DNA of 64,000 nt from Mastigias papua (Eukaryota; Cnidaria; Scyphozoa; Rhizostomeae; Mastigiidae), in assembly GCA_964019165.1 (NCBI GenBank), contig OZ025281.1, positions 1,005,001 through 1,069,000 on the forward strand, in the 5' to 3' direction. Positions 1 to 23,265 of the stretch are shown here, piece by piece. How positions within the stretch are numbered: the stretch's first letter is position 1; each line of letters starts with the position of its first letter. The translations under genes and the position numbers were made by a program. The notes beneath the pieces are model-generated. The model made no database searches, was not told where the DNA came from, and was given only the letters and a program-made list of their open reading frames with translations.

Positions 1-142
1 ATATGAAATTGATTACAATTAAGAAGCTTCAAATAGATCTATCAAATGTGGGTGAGGAGATCGAGGTAGAGGGAGGAAATCGAGGTAGACATCAAGTTGG
101 GATAGAGTTTTGATCATAGCGTCTTTGCCTTTCTTTTTCCAG

Positions 143-1232
143 GTGATTTTCCATTCAAATGTGAATACTGTGAGAAAATCTTCAATCATCGTAGTCATTT
201 GAACGTTCATATACGGACGCACACCGGGGAAAAACCATATAAATGTGATACATGCGGTAAAGAGTTTGCTCGTAAATCAAGCCTGCGGTATCACGCTCGT
301 ATCCACCTCGATGGACCATCCAGGGAGTGCAGTAGCACTAGCAGTACTGTTAGAAGTAATCTTCTCGAAGTGGAACTTGAGGAGTATAGCTCAACAGGTT
401 CGCTGGAAAGTCATGCGGTAGAAATCAATGTCATAAGCCCAGAGACCGGATTTCCCTCAGTAACTGAGGTATGCTTATCTCTATTGGTAGTCGATGTATA
501 CATATTATTATTTGGTAAAGTATAGGCCTTTGCAGAAGTAATCCTGGACTTGGGAATGCGTGTTCGTGTATTCCTGAAATCGACAAGGCTCAAGACCAAT
601 ATTTGATAGCAGTTGCAACTAGTGTCTGTTTAAGATAAGATTTAAGACTATGGCTGAATGCAGTACTGGCTGAATGAGATCTTGAAGAAAGAGGAATGCT
701 ATTGGTAGTTATTTATTTGCACTCAGTTATTTATTTATTTATTTATTTACTTCTGTTATGAAGTAAGTTAAGAAAGCATCAGCTGTTGATATCGGTTGTT
801 TCCATCAATGAATCAGTCCCATCCCTTGGTTCCATCAATCTTTTATATCAATAGATCGTTTCCATCAATCGTTGACATCAGCCATCATCAATATATGACT
901 CACATCAACAGTTTACATCAATAAGTCGTTTCTGTCAATCATTCACATCAATCGTTTGCATCATTCGTTTGAATCGTAATGTGCCAACTAATTCCTATTG
1001 CTTCTTCATGTCAAATTAGCAATTATACATTGTGATAGATAATAATTGCTTCTTCATGTCACATTAGCAATTATACATTCTGATAAATAATAATTTTTTT
1101 ATTTTTTAGAATCCGACTTCTTCTAGAAAAAGGAAAGCAGATGATCTATATTGTGAAGAAGAAAAGCAATTTTTAAGTAAGAAGATGGCGTTTGAACAGG
1201 ATGTATCTACTGTAACGAACTCTCTTGTATAA
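143..1232 (+). CDS. C2H2 zinc-finger protein, last two exons (5' partial)
   Basis: Two exons are visible: 143-468 (acceptor ag at 141-142, donor gtatgc) and 1110-1232, joined in phase 0 and ending in TAA. The first encodes two C2H2 fingers, CEYC...HLNVHIRTH and CDTCGKEF...LRYHARIH, joined by the classic TGEKPYK linker, so this is probably a nuclear DNA-binding protein. After the fingers comes a Ser/Thr/Glu-rich stretch without recognisable domains. The last exon carries a short basic SSRKRK patch that could be a nuclear localisation signal, and ends in NSLV. The gene starts to the left of the window, where more fingers may lie. ATTAAA at 1311-1316 and AATAAA at 1833-1838 are possible poly(A) signals. 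The family member cannot be named from two generic fingers. Confidence 0.82.
760..990. repeat. Degenerate CATCAAT minisatellite in zinc-finger intron
   Basis: Imperfect copies of a motif like TTTCCATCAATC recur with spacing of roughly 14-25 bp, with variants such as TTTACATCAATA and TTTCTGTCAATC. It lies in the last intron of the zinc-finger gene and is too diverged to count units exactly. Confidence 0.6.
997..1092. repeat. 48-bp tandem duplication
   Basis: Two near-identical 48-bp copies (997-1044 and 1045-1092), each starting ATTGCTTCTTCATGTCA and ending near ATAATA, differ at only a few positions. The second copy ends about 17 bp before the acceptor of the final zinc-finger exon, so the duplication sits close to the branch-point region. 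Confidence 0.85.
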
Positions 1233-2291
1233 ATATGTGTAAATTTTGTTCAAATTGTAAAAAGTATACCCAGATTGAATCTATCCATATAAACATACTA
1301 TCCCATGAATATTAAATTATTCCTTTTAAGCACCAAAGAGACCATAGGTAATTTAATATTTCCAATTTCATTTTTCTCTTTATAGTTTGGATTTCTCTTG
1401 TTTTTTTCTCTCGTATTCTGAACTTCATCATTTCAGCTTCCATTCTCCTATTGACTATTATTGACAGTTACATCCACAGGCATTAGGACTCTAATTGGAT
1501 GCTCCTACAACTCTAAGTGTAGCAAGAGACATGCATTGGTACTTCAGTTACACTAACTAGTAGCCAAATGCGAGGCTTTTCATGGGTTGAAGTTAAAACC
1601 TACATTTAAAATGAAATTTTGCAGTACATCACGGAAACTCAGGAAAGATTGAAATGTTAGTAGCTTCCGACTTTCCATTTCTTTTTAATCCACGTTGGTA
1701 AATTTTGAAGAGTCGGATGCAGGTTTCAAATTTTTAACTTGACTTATAAGTACTTTTACCTCATGTATTAATGAGTTTATGAGTCCATCATTATACGAAG
1801 TCTCTTTCAGAGAGTTGTTCACATTAGTTTAGAATAAATCGTATGTAAATACAACAGAATTTTGTATTTTGGTTGAATTTGTGTTTGTAATGGGTTTGCT
1901 TTCACTTCTGTTACGACATTGTTCTCATCTTATAAGAACTACCAATGAATATTAGAGAGCTCTTTCTGTAAAAAATCTATGTGTCTTCAATCTCGAGAAT
2001 GAACCTTTCCACAGTTGGCCAGCTAGCTATCTCGTAGTTGACAGAAACAATCCTGTTGACAAATGGTTCTCCTGAAGGAACGGGACCACTTGAATTATAC
2101 ATCCTTATACTGAGTTCGCCACACAAAAGAAGTATGGAGGTGAGTAAAGGTCATGGATTTTACAAAAAGAAGTTAAATTTGCGCCCCTCCAATACCCCAA
2201 ATGACTCCCCTCTTCATTCCAATTCCTCTCCCTCGAGCTCAAACCGAGGCCATACAAGAAGCGGGTCACTTCAATTTCTTCAAAAATCAAG
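1233..2291. other. Intergenic, zinc finger to PPIE
   Basis: AT-rich DNA holding the zinc-finger 3' UTR and its candidate poly(A) signals, then the PPIE upstream region. Open frames around 2038-2337 run through the PPIE first exon in the wrong frame and are not credible. No repeat or RNA gene was recognised. Confidence 0.6.
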
Positions 2292-5200
2292 ATGGCGAAT
2301 AAACGTATGCTGTATGTTGGTAAGACTTTTTGGTTGATCTCAATAGCATGTGTTTTGTCAGCGTATAATCTCTATTTCCCATCAGAAACTAGCATCAAGG
2401 TATCTCAGATTAGATAGATTGATTGGGTCTGAGGGCAATTAAATGTGTCTTCTAAACTACATGAAACTTGCTGATACTAATAGTTTTTATACTTATAGGA
2501 GTCAGAGATTGTTTTTCGTCTCAGATCTGTGCAAATAATTAAATAATTTTATCTAGTATATTCTTTGAATTATGTTATATCTGTGCATAACCTCATTAAT
2601 CTCAGTAAAATACGTTTATATGCAACAAAATCTAGTGTAAATTCTGAGGTGTATACTCTGTTGTGTTGAGCCCATCGCGGTGTTGTTTCTATTATTTTGC
2701 TAGCCGTATCATATGCATTCGTCATTTATCCATTTGGAGCCATCCTCATGCAGTGATTTATTGTTGTTGTATTCCCAACATCGTTTTATTAAAAAGTTTT
2801 GAATTAATTTTTTAGGAGGTCTTGCTGAAGAGGTTGATGACAAAATACTCCATGCAGCATTTATTCCGTTTGGCGATGTTATTGATATTCAAATCCCATT
2901 AGACTACGAAACACGTATCCTTTTGTTTCCTCTATTGCTTAATATTTGTCTTTTTTAACGAATTGATATATCCATAAGATATTTTCAAAAAGATGATTGA
3001 CAAGTTGTATCAGAGGAGCAAATACTCTATAGAATTCCCCTCACCTTTTGCAGTTTAGTTTTTGTATTAAATTTCGACCATAGTGGAAGCTTGGGCAGAT
3101 ATCTTTAATCTAAATTGTTTCTAAAATTTTCTGATTTGATGTCTGATTTTTTTTCTATTTTCTTAGTTATAAACTACCAAGTTTCTTCCATAGCATATAT
3201 GGCTAAGTTTCCAGTCTGGTATTTAGATGATTTTGTGCTAAGTCTCTCAACAGGGCTATGCAATGAAGATTTCTGTAGTAACCTTCTATATGTGCTTAAG
3301 GATGTGACTGACTTTTTGTCAGTTTTATTAAATGTTATCATAAAATGTTGTCAGTTGTAAGTTTGGCAATTTTTTCAGTTGTTGGTTTGAGAAATTTCCT
3401 TGATTTATTATTAGAGAAACACAGAGGATTTGCCTTTGTAGAATTTGAGTTGGCTGAGGTACTTAGATTCTGTCTTGAAGATGAAAAGCTTACTATTAGA
3501 CATCTAGTAAAGAACTTTAATGATGCTAGATATTGTAATATTTGCTTTTTAGTTTGTTTTTCAAATTTATGGGTGAGTGGCTGAGTGGTTAGAGTGCTTG
3601 ACTCCTGAGCAGAACATCATTTGTTTGAGCTGAGCCCTCATATAATAGTTGAGATGCTCACTTGCCATCTACCCAGCAGCAAATGGGTACCTGGTAGCAA
3701 CATTGGGGAGTCAAAAGTGGGAAGGAAGGGAACTGGCCAGCCTTCCTCACTATGTCAATGACTCAGGACAAGTGTTCTCTCTAAAATGCACTCTTCAACA
3801 TATGGAGTCATATATGGAATACCTTTACTTTTACTTTTCCTACACTTAACTTCACATGCCTGTTTCATTTCAGGATGCAGCTGCTGCTATGGACAACATG
3901 GTCTGTCATTTCATATTATCAGTCGCATTTATCTAACATTATTTCATGTTCTTCATTATTCACTTCCATATGTTCTTTGCTTTTGTATCATTATATATGG
4001 TTGCTTATTATCCCTTCCAAATTTCTTTGTTTTTATCTTTCACTTTAATTTTACTGTGTGATAAAAGCCACCTTGCTGACAACAGATGTCACTCATTTAG
4101 AAAATGTTGATGAATTGATCTCCCTTTACAGAATGAGTCAGAATTACATGGTCGCACAATTAGAGTTAATATTGCCAAACCCATGAAGTTCAGTGAATCT
4201 TCAATGAAAGCTGGTCAGTTTTCCCTTTGGTTTTATTTTCTCTCTGTTTTACTTGCTTTTTCATGTCAATAGCATGTGTGCTGAACATTGCTCATACTAG
4301 TTCTCCTAAATAGAACACTTTCCTCTCATATTTGATTTCAACATTGTTTTGCTCACAGTTTGGAGTGAAGATTCATGGCTAAGAGAGCATGCTGCAAAAC
4401 CAGATGAGGCTTTGCAAAATGGAACAGAGGCAACAGATGGAAATGAGGTAGACCCAACTATTCTTTGGGAAACCAGTAAACTTAACAATGAGATTATGAT
4501 ATGAATTTTGAGCATTGGAAGAGGTTGTTTGTCTCAGTCACACCATAGGCATCTTTCACCATTTCTTGTTGGAGGTTGCAAGCCACCTCTTCCAAAGAAG
4601 AATTTCCTAAAAGAATTAATCTTGTAGTTTTGTTTTGTGTTTATGTCAACAGTGAACTCCATCCTTTTTTATTTCTCTGCATACAAGTCTTTTGGGTTTC
4701 ATTTCATCACAATGTAAACTAAAGTCTACCTTTCTCTGAAAATGTCACAGACTACCAAGTGTAAAAAGTGGTAAGACTTGTTGTGCATATATTTTTGTTC
4801 TTGCCACAGGAAGACACACAGGTCGGAAGGGGGACTAAGAATGCCAAGGTCTTTTTTGATATTAGTATGGATGAGCAGTATACTGGGCGGATTGTTATTG
4901 AGCTCAGACAGGATGTTGTCCCAATGACTGCAGGTAAGAACTCAGGATTTTTCTAAAAATTAAATTTGCTTTCTCATAAGCTATTTTGTCATTATTGTCT
5001 TTCCTGGCATCTTTTGAGAGTATTTTTGTAAACTAAGTGCAATTTGTCAATTAAATGTGTGTCTTTATTGCAGAGAATTTCAGAGCACTGTGCACTCATG
5101 AGAAAGGCTTTGGTTACAGAAAAAGCACATTTCACAGGATCATACCAAAATTTGTATCCTTCTTAGCAGAAACGAATTTTGCACTGATTAATTTCTAATC

Positions 5201-7285
5201 TGTCTTCACTTGATCTATTACTCACCTATTATTCATTTTTAAATTTGAAGACTTAGATATATGTTTAGTTATTTCTCTTTTCATTTGTTTTTCTTTCATT
5301 TTAGATTCGTAGTTAAGCTCTCATATGACAGAAGTTGTTTTTGTACCTATACATTTTATCACATCAGTTTGTAGAATATCATTTATTTTGAACTTTTTGA
5401 AGTGGTAAAATATTATTAATGAAATTAAGTTTGTACTCAGGATTAAGATTAAATGCAAGCTCTAGTGCCCTGGTTTTCAACCTTTTTTGAGCTCTTTCCC
5501 CACTTTCGCAAGATGTAGTTAAAGAGATTCCCCCTCCCCATCACCAAAGTAAACTGAAGCTGTGCTTGGACCAGCCATGGGCAGTGTTATTACATTAACT
5601 TTATGTTCTTCATGAATATGCTAGGAGCTAGATACAATCAACTGGACTTTGCACAAGAGTTGAACAACAGTAGGAATTTGAGAATTTTTCTGGTTGGATA
5701 GATCTTTTTAGATATTAACATTTGGACAATTATTGGATACAAGAAGCTAAATTGTTGCTAATCAAAGTGTCCAAAAATATGAATTTGAACAATGATATGA
5801 TTGCAGCTGTTTCATCTTCATGAGTTTTTGGATACTTGGCTCTGTGGTAGCCAGAGCAACATGTGCATCAGCCTCTACACTTAATCTGTTACAGACTTTG
5901 CTCTGTATAATACCATCTAGCTGAGTGCAGCTTCCAATTCCCCCCTTGAAAGTCATTTTTTCCTCCCTAGGGGGAATTTCCCCAGGTTGAGAACAGAGCT
6001 CTCATGATTTCATTATACTTTATGGGTAGTGTTTGCAAATCTGGCTCCCACTTCTTCTAACATTATTTTGTGCTTTCTTAATGTGGACATCACAGATGTG
6101 CCAAGGTGGTGACTTTACAAAACACAATGGGACTGGAGGTAACCCTTTCTATCATTTAATGCTTCTTAGGTATTTTCTGAATCCATTTATTTCTCATTTG
6201 ATTAAATTTTTCTATTTAATATCACTCATCTGTACCTATTTTCAGGTAAATCAATATATGGGAAGAAGTTTGATGATGAAAATTTTGTTCTAAAGCACAC
6301 TGGACCAGGTAGATACAGTTTGCATTCTATATCTGTATGTTTTATGTGTCTCTTGCTTTTTCTTACATACCATTCATAGAAAGAGGTAGATGAAGCTTTT
6401 TATCCATAAGCAAGAAGAATTTATTTGCATATAGTAAAGTTTTGTAAAAGAGATTCTTGAATTGGCTGAGGGGTGGCAAAGAGTAAGATATACATTTTCA
6501 TTTGATAATTTTATCTGTTGACTTTTTTTAGGCACACTCTCAATGGCTAATTCAGGGCCAAACACAAATGGTTCACAATTTTTCATCTGTACTGAGAAAA
6601 CTGATTGGTAAGGCATTTAATTCCAGATTGGCTTTGTGATTTCTAAGTTGTCTCCTCAACTTTTATTTCCCTACTTCCCCCAAATGCATTTTAAGAAAAA
6701 TGTTCCTATTTTGGCATAAAATAGGTTTCATATCAAGATCACTGATTAGGCAACATTTCACTTATTGATAAGGCATTAGAGAACCACAGTTTGAGTAAGA
6801 AGCACAACATAGTTCTTTTTGATAAATTTTGTATTGCTCAAGTCTAGATTTATTTGTTACCTTTAGGTTGGATGGAAAGCATGTGGTCTTTGGTCATGTT
6901 ATAGAAGGAATTGATATTGTAAAGAAAATGGAGGTAACAAAATTCCAATGATGATAACTGAATGATTTGGAAATTTCTGTCTCTGACATGTTTCAACGTT
7001 GTGTGTGTACAGTGACGGTTTTTTGTATGTATATGTGAATTGTATATTTTAGAATGGAGCTTCTTTTGTCAGACATTATGCTATTTAACTACCTAATTTG
7101 TGAAAAAGTTTACAGAATAAAACTGCTTCTCTTACAAAGTGGGCTATTAAAAGCCTTTCATGCTCTGCAGAACATTAGAAATGTAATATACATATGGTGT
7201 TTCTCATCTGTTGTAGAGTGTTGGGTCTGATTCAGGCAAACCAAGGAAGAAGGTTGTCATTGAAGATTGTGGTGAATTAAAATGA
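2292..7285 (+). CDS. PPIE: Peptidyl-prolyl cis-trans isomerase E (RRM-cyclophilin, Cyp33)
   Basis: Thirteen exons: 2292-2319, 2816-2914, 3415-3458, 3874-3900, 4132-4213, 4359-4447, 4810-4933, 5074-5153, 6096-6138, 6246-6308, 6532-6607, 6867-6933, 7217-7285. They give 296 residues (human about 301). The family is a nuclear spliceosome-associated proline isomerase that binds RNA through its RRM. Residues 1-84 form the RRM, with RNP2-like LYVGGL and RNP1-like [10 protein letters not shown] short acidic linker precedes the cyclophilin domain (from about 130). Catalytic residues are present: Arg186, Phe191 and Gln194 in [15 protein letters not shown], plus Trp252 and His257. All phases agree. The 27-nt exon 4 has an untypical donor (ATG/gtctgt) but is needed to complete the RRM. 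AATAAA lies at 7443-7448. Confidence 0.97.
3569..3790 (+). mobile_element. tRNA-derived SINE in PPIE intron 3
   Basis: The left end, GTGGCTGAGTGGTTAGAGTG, matches the pol III A box of a Leu/Ser-type tRNA, followed by a degenerate B-box-like TTTGTTTGAGCTGAGC about 45 bp on. The body contains CAGCAAATGGGTACCTGGTA, a core also seen in diverged form at 62189 in this window. It is too decayed for a functional tRNA. Boundaries are approximate and no target-site duplication was resolved. Confidence 0.65.
5466..5996. mobile_element. hAT (Charlie-like) non-autonomous element in PPIE intron 8
   Basis: The left end contains GGTTTTCAACCTTTTTTGAG, and the right end is GGTTGAGAACAG, its inverted counterpart. 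Both resemble the CAGnGGTTCTCAACC ends of hAT-Charlie transposons. An 8-bp flanking pair, agctctag (5458-5465) and agctctca (5997-6004), matches at 6 of 8 positions, as expected for an old hAT target-site duplication. No transposase reading frame is present, so this is a MITE-like deletion derivative. Confidence 0.7.
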
Positions 7286-7442
7286 GATTGGAATAGAAAA
7301 GCTGCATGTAGAATCAGTGATATGGAACACCATTGTGTTCTTCTTATTGCAATACACATGTGGAGAGAGATATCTCATGTTTGGTCATTCCCTAATGCAA
7401 GAGGGTCATTCCAACAATGAATGAAATGGATGTAAAGGATGG

Positions 7443-7448
7443 AATAAA
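7443..7448 (+). promoter_or_regulatory. PPIE: PPIE poly(A) signal
   Basis: AATAAA about 160 nt past the stop codon, the first canonical hexamer downstream. Confidence 0.6.
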
Positions 7449-7664
7449 TGTAATGGACTTCAGGAGCCATAGACACTGGAAAATGGAACACCATTGAATA
7501 TTCAGACTGTAATCATGGCTTCTTTTTATGTCTAGAGGTTTTTGTAGGACTTAGAAATCAGTATTCTGTCACAGAATTAGGAGACTGATAAAATAGACAG
7601 TCTTAATTTCCTCATTTAAAAAATTAGATTCAATAGTTGCCATAATAATAAGGTGATTCAGTGT

Positions 7665-7670
7665 TTTATT
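7665..7670 (-). promoter_or_regulatory. PITHD1: PITHD1 poly(A) signal
   Basis: AATAAA on the minus strand about 65 nt past the stop codon, a normal spacing for a short 3' UTR. Confidence 0.65.
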
Positions 7671-7735
7671 GTTTGGTGCCAAGCATGGAGAAATTGCATA
7701 TGCATAATGTACTAGGGGCATAAAGAAATGTATAT

Positions 7736-10032
7736 TTAGCTGATAAATTGAGAAGATGGATCATAGGCTTTACTCTGGTGATCTGCAGGATTAGCCCTTG
7801 CTTCATATGTACATATTGTAACACCATGTCTATGGGCCTGAAAAAGAAATTTCATAGATGACATCAAAGAGTACTAAGCAAGTGCACCTATGTCATATTT
7901 ACCTTATCTATAACTTTAGTGTCAAGACAATGCCTATGATTGGCTGTCATTAATCTTACTCTTTGATGATCACATGATTGTATCTAACTAGAATGAACCT
8001 CCTGGGGTTTCAAAAGGCTGATGACATATTTCATGTTGTGAGTGCCATTGCTATGCTAGCTTTAGGCATGGATGCTTCAGGAACTTGTTGAAGAGTGAGA
8101 GCAATAAGGCTCCTCAATGCATTTCTGTCAAAGTTTTTATTAAAAAATTTCAAGTGAGGTATAGCATGTAACTTGAATATCCTATAGTTAAATATTATAT
8201 ATTGTAAAATTAACTATAGGCAGTAGTTACTTAAAACAAATTACTCTACCCACTTACTTCAGTAAAATCTCCCTTTAGTCCAATATAATATATTCTGCTA
8301 GTATCACTCCCAAAATTTTCTGGGAAGTATATTGACAAATGTTCAACATTTGAAAATCTAGCCACTCTAAAAAATATCCAATGTAAAACTATTTGTATGA
8401 AAAAATTTACTTCCAAAATTAAAATGAGAGTATGTAAATTGAATAATTTCCAGGAACAAAAAGCTATTTTAAATATACTACAATATATGTCATTAGGAAC
8501 TTGAAAATTTAGTAGAAATGATACAATACAATGATAAAATAGAATTTCAAGGTAAAATTTATTGCCATGAAAGCAATGTCCCAAACCACAGTAGATAGTC
8601 TCATGTCTCAGATCTAGCTCTGTTTGTCTTCCTAGACACATCAATAGTTATCCCCTATTACTATCATGCACTCAAAAAATGTTAAGGTCATTTAAAACAG
8701 ACAAATTTCATATTTCAGCCATTCTTCACTGAAGGATGATATAAATAGGGTAGCAATATGGAACAGAGAAATTCAGGTAAAAAGTCACAGTCAAAACATA
8801 CTTTGTGTTATATTCCAATTCCCCTTTATAATCAGGCTGAAGGTCAAATTCTTCATCACATTTTTGTCCAGTATCATCAAAACTCATTTTTGGTTTATTT
8901 TTGTAACTGAAAATGAAAAACATTACAATATATAAAATAATTAAGTATTATGGAGGAAAACACAACTTCACTACACAAACTGCTTACTCTCATCAAACAG
9001 AACTTTATACAATGATCTCTTGTAGACATGAGAAATAATGGGCTTGTTTTAGCCTGATAAGAAACAATTTCTTTTGGGTGACATCATGATGCTCAAAACT
9101 CTGAATAATAGGATGGGAATATAAAGAAACAAAAGGGGAACAAGCCAAAAAGTCAGCTCCATAGACAGTTGCTAAAATCTAAAGAGATGTAGAAAGTGAT
9201 CAACTCACAGTTTCATTTTCGATGGGTGCATATCACCCTCACCTCCCATGACTATTACACCCTTTAATTTGACGTTTCCAGTGAAACTAAAAAGAGAAAG
9301 CCGCACAGCTATAAAAATAACGACTTAATAATACAAGGTGATTTTTGTAATACATAATATGTAAACATGGTGTAACTCATTAACAAAAAGATCAGCCAGG
9401 AATTCCTCTGGAGTAAGAAAACGACAGAAAATAAGCTTTCATTTTGGTAAGAAAAAAGTGATACCCGTGGCTAAATAAACTCACTATTTTGATCGGCAAA
9501 AATGAACCATTTCCCCATAAAGCTTGTTAAAATACTGACTTTGCACTTACGGAATGTTGAACAGAAGTTCTTCATCTGCATCACTTTGAACAAACTAAAA
9601 TAAGGAATACAAAGCCTTAGTCTTAGAAGCTGCTCGAAAACAAGTGAAATTTTTCGTGCTTTCAGGATATGGAAGCAAATCATAGTTCTATTGTGATTAG
9701 GTTAATATAGTTATATTTAGTAGTTATTTTGTAAGCTTTTGTAAATGGAGGGCCCCTTGAAAATCAGCTATGCTGAAGGGCTACCCTCCTTAAAAATGTG
9801 AAATAATAATAAAATAAATAATAATCACATTCAATACCTCGTGTGTCTCTAGTCTCCTATCCCATGGTTTGAAAACGCACTTTCCAGATTCATCTTTCTC
9901 TTCATTTAAGCATTCAACTTTATCCAAGTCAATCTTAGTATACAAGCTATATAAAGCTCCTAGCTCACTACTATCATGACTATGTTGGTGGTGTTCGTGG
10001 CCACAACTATGGCCATGATTGTGGTGTGCCAT
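7736..10032 (-). CDS. PITHD1: PITH domain-containing protein 1
   Basis: Six minus-strand exons: 9838-10032 (ATG), 9551-9594, 9209-9286, 8802-8906, 8258-8366, 7736-7837 (TAA). All phases agree and give 210 residues (human 211). The N-terminus is His-rich (MAHHNHGHSCGHEHH), as in the family. The PITH fold follows, with hallmark stretches SDADEELLFNIPFTGNVKLK, MSFDD, GELEYNTKVARFSNVEHLSI, FYIGLKG-like YYIGLKG, and a C-terminus ending QFIS as in vertebrates. PITH domains occur in thioredoxin-like proteins that associate with the proteasome, but this protein has no thioredoxin domain; its molecular role here is not evident from sequence. It shares a short divergent promoter with TMEM214. Confidence 0.96.
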
Positions 10033-10155
10033 TTTGAGCTTAGTCTGGAAAATTTTTCCTCACACACCATATGCAAAAACATATCAATCTTGAATCAGCC
10101 TCCGTTTGGTACTGAGGCTGGAAAAATCAAAATTTGTGACGGGTACACTTCTAAA
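10033..10155. promoter_or_regulatory. Bidirectional promoter PITHD1 / TMEM214
   Basis: Only 123 bp separate the two start codons, so this interval must hold both 5' UTRs and the core promoter(s), or the transcription starts lie within the neighbouring gene. No TATA box was recognised. The close head-to-head layout of two housekeeping-type genes is typical of bidirectional promoters. Confidence 0.7.
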
Positions 10156-21534
<11,379 letters not shown>

Positions 21535-21566
21535 GGGGATCGCTAGCCATCAAATTTTTCTCGGAG

Positions 21567-21572
21567 AATAAA
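21567..21572 (+). promoter_or_regulatory. TMEM214: TMEM214 poly(A) signal
   Basis: AATAAA 33 nt after the TGA, implying a very short 3' UTR. Confidence 0.6.
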
Positions 21573-21807
21573 ATACACTATGCAGTGGGTGTTCCAAGGA
21601 CTTTTGGGAGTGATTGTAGATTTTATGACTTCCTTAGATGTTTTTCTTAGTCAGACGATATGTGTAGGGAATTTCAAATGCATCTTTTCTTTAAGTTATT
21701 TCCAGATTTTTTGTTGGCTGTTTTGAATAGGGACGATGAGAATATAATGGAGATGAAGACATTGTGTGATCAAGTTCTATTTCTGGATGTTATGGTTTAT
21801 ATGATCG

Positions 21808-22080
21808 TAAATCAAGTACAGGTGATCATAATGTTGCATCATTGCGATGACCCAGGCAACGTCCAAAAGACGCTCATGCAACACCATTACAATTACCTCG
21901 CAGAATTTCTATTTGATATTATCTTTTCGTAGGTCAGGTACAGGTGGTGGCAATGCTGCATCGTCATGATGACCCAGACAACGCCCAACAATACCAAAGC
22001 AATGCCCAAACAACACCAAAGCAACAATCAATCAACACCATCACAATTATCTCACAAAACTTATGTGGTATTATTTTTCT
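21808..22080. repeat. Diverged tandem duplication (~125 bp unit)
   Basis: Two units share GTACAGGTG, then ATGxTGCATC, then GATGACCCAG.CAACG.CCAA, then a TTACAATTA/TCACAATTATCTC-like segment and a T-rich end. Both are open in the same plus frame over part of their length, but no family was recognised, so they are recorded only as a repeat. Confidence 0.5.
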
Positions 22081-22086
22081 AGATTA

Positions 22087-22970
22087 TTATTTGGTAAAGT
22101 CAAATGTTATTGAGAGATATTCTTCTAATACAAGTCCATAATTTGCGAATAAATAGAAGAGAATTTTTTCTATGTCATTTTCTGGCTGCAAATTAATTAA
22201 CCGTTGCAGAAACATATTTCCTGTTGGTTCATTTCCATTACTACGTTTACTTTTTATATTCTTTGGAAAAGTTGGTGTATCAGTCGATAAAGCTTTCAGT
22301 GAAATTTCATTTGTTTCTGCTTTTTTCAAAGCACTCTTTCTGTCTTTTATTGCAAAGAAATTGCCACAATGGGAAAGAATTATCATCGCTCTCCCGTTGG
22401 AATGTAGAGAGAAGATGGCGGTTTCTGATAGACCAGGAAATGAATGGAAAATGTTGAAGTCTGTTCTTCAGATACTTTGCAACTTCTTGCTTTCGTTTGT
22501 TGCTGTAGAAGCTCTGTTTCAGTTGTCAGAACCACAGAACAGTGTGATTTGACTGTATCAGCCATTAGTGTGTTACAGTGGATAGTTGTCTCCTTTTAAA
22601 TTTGAACATTTAAATAAAGAGACATTCAACGTGTCGCTGAGACAGCAGGATGTTAGAAAATATTGCTTCTACAATATATATTTGTATATATTTAGCTTTG
22701 CAAAACAAATTAAGCGAAGTAGAAACGAGAGCTAGAAGCAGAATGTGGCTCATGATGAAGAGAATGAAGAGTGGTAACTGAAGGATGGTTATTTGATGAA
22801 TAATTCTGATATATATCATCGATGAGTCGTGCACAATCTCCTGATTCCGCTCTGCAGAAGGGTACCATCTCAACTTCTTTCTCACTAGACATGCGAAGGA
22901 ATTTCTATACACTTCGTTACCTGCCCTCCTTTGACAGATAAATCTCACCTTTGCAGCTGCCGGCAGCCAT
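22087..22970 (-). CDS. Possible small two-exon gene, unknown protein
   Basis: A minus-strand model: exon 1 at 22949-22970 (ATGGCTGCC start, donor AAAG/gtgaga) joined in matching phase 1 to exon 2 at 22087-22424 (acceptor tatcag), ending in TAA. It would encode 119 residues, soluble and lysine-rich, with segments such as SALKKAETNEISLK and NMFLQRLINLQPENDIEKIL. The balanced charged composition looks more protein-like than the hydrophobic plus-strand frame opposite it (22172-22552). I do not recognise the family and see no clear poly(A) signal. The evidence is only open frame, phase and splice sites, so it may be spurious or missing exons. Confidence 0.27.
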
Positions 22971-23094
22971 TTGTGTGTCAGATCTGAATGGCAAAAGCTG
23001 TCCATTCCTGTCAGGAGGTGACGAAGAAACAACTGCCTTTCATATCAGGATTTTGTTCCTATACGGTCGTTGGTGACAGTGTATCCAACGCATA

Positions 23095-23265
23095 TCCAAC
23101 CCTCAAGAGGGTTTGACTCTTTGTCTTCTCCCAGTCACTGCTTAAACTTCTTCCAGTCACTTCTTCATCTTCCAATCACATCTTCATCTTCTTCCAGTCA
23201 CTTCTTCATCTTCTTCCAGTCACTTCTTAGTCATCTTTCAGTCACTTCTTCATCTATTGTACGGC
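23095..23265. repeat. CTTCTTCCAGTCA minisatellite
   Basis: About seven imperfect copies of a unit near 20-22 bp, such as TTCTTCCAGTCACTTCTTCA, make a pyrimidine-rich tract rich in acceptor-like TTCCAG motifs. Confidence 0.75.

Larger units (their letters stand above)
7286..7735. other. Tail-to-tail gap between PPIE and PITHD1
   Basis: About 450 bp with the two 3' UTRs: AATAAA for PPIE at 7443-7448 (+) and AATAAA for PITHD1 at 7665-7670 (-). The predicted 3' ends are about 200 bp apart and probably do not overlap. Nothing else was seen. Confidence 0.6.

Noticed and set aside
22172..22552. 126-aa plus-strand frame followed by AATAAA at 22613
   Set aside because: Highly hydrophobic and directly antisense to a more protein-like minus-strand frame. 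A short inner start at 22415 has a good context but encodes only 45 unrecognised residues.
22610..23032. 140-aa minus-strand frame with a hydrophobic stretch
   Set aside because: It needs retention of what looks like an intron after the MAAGSCK exon, and the membrane-like part is followed by low-complexity sequence. Treated as a chance frame.
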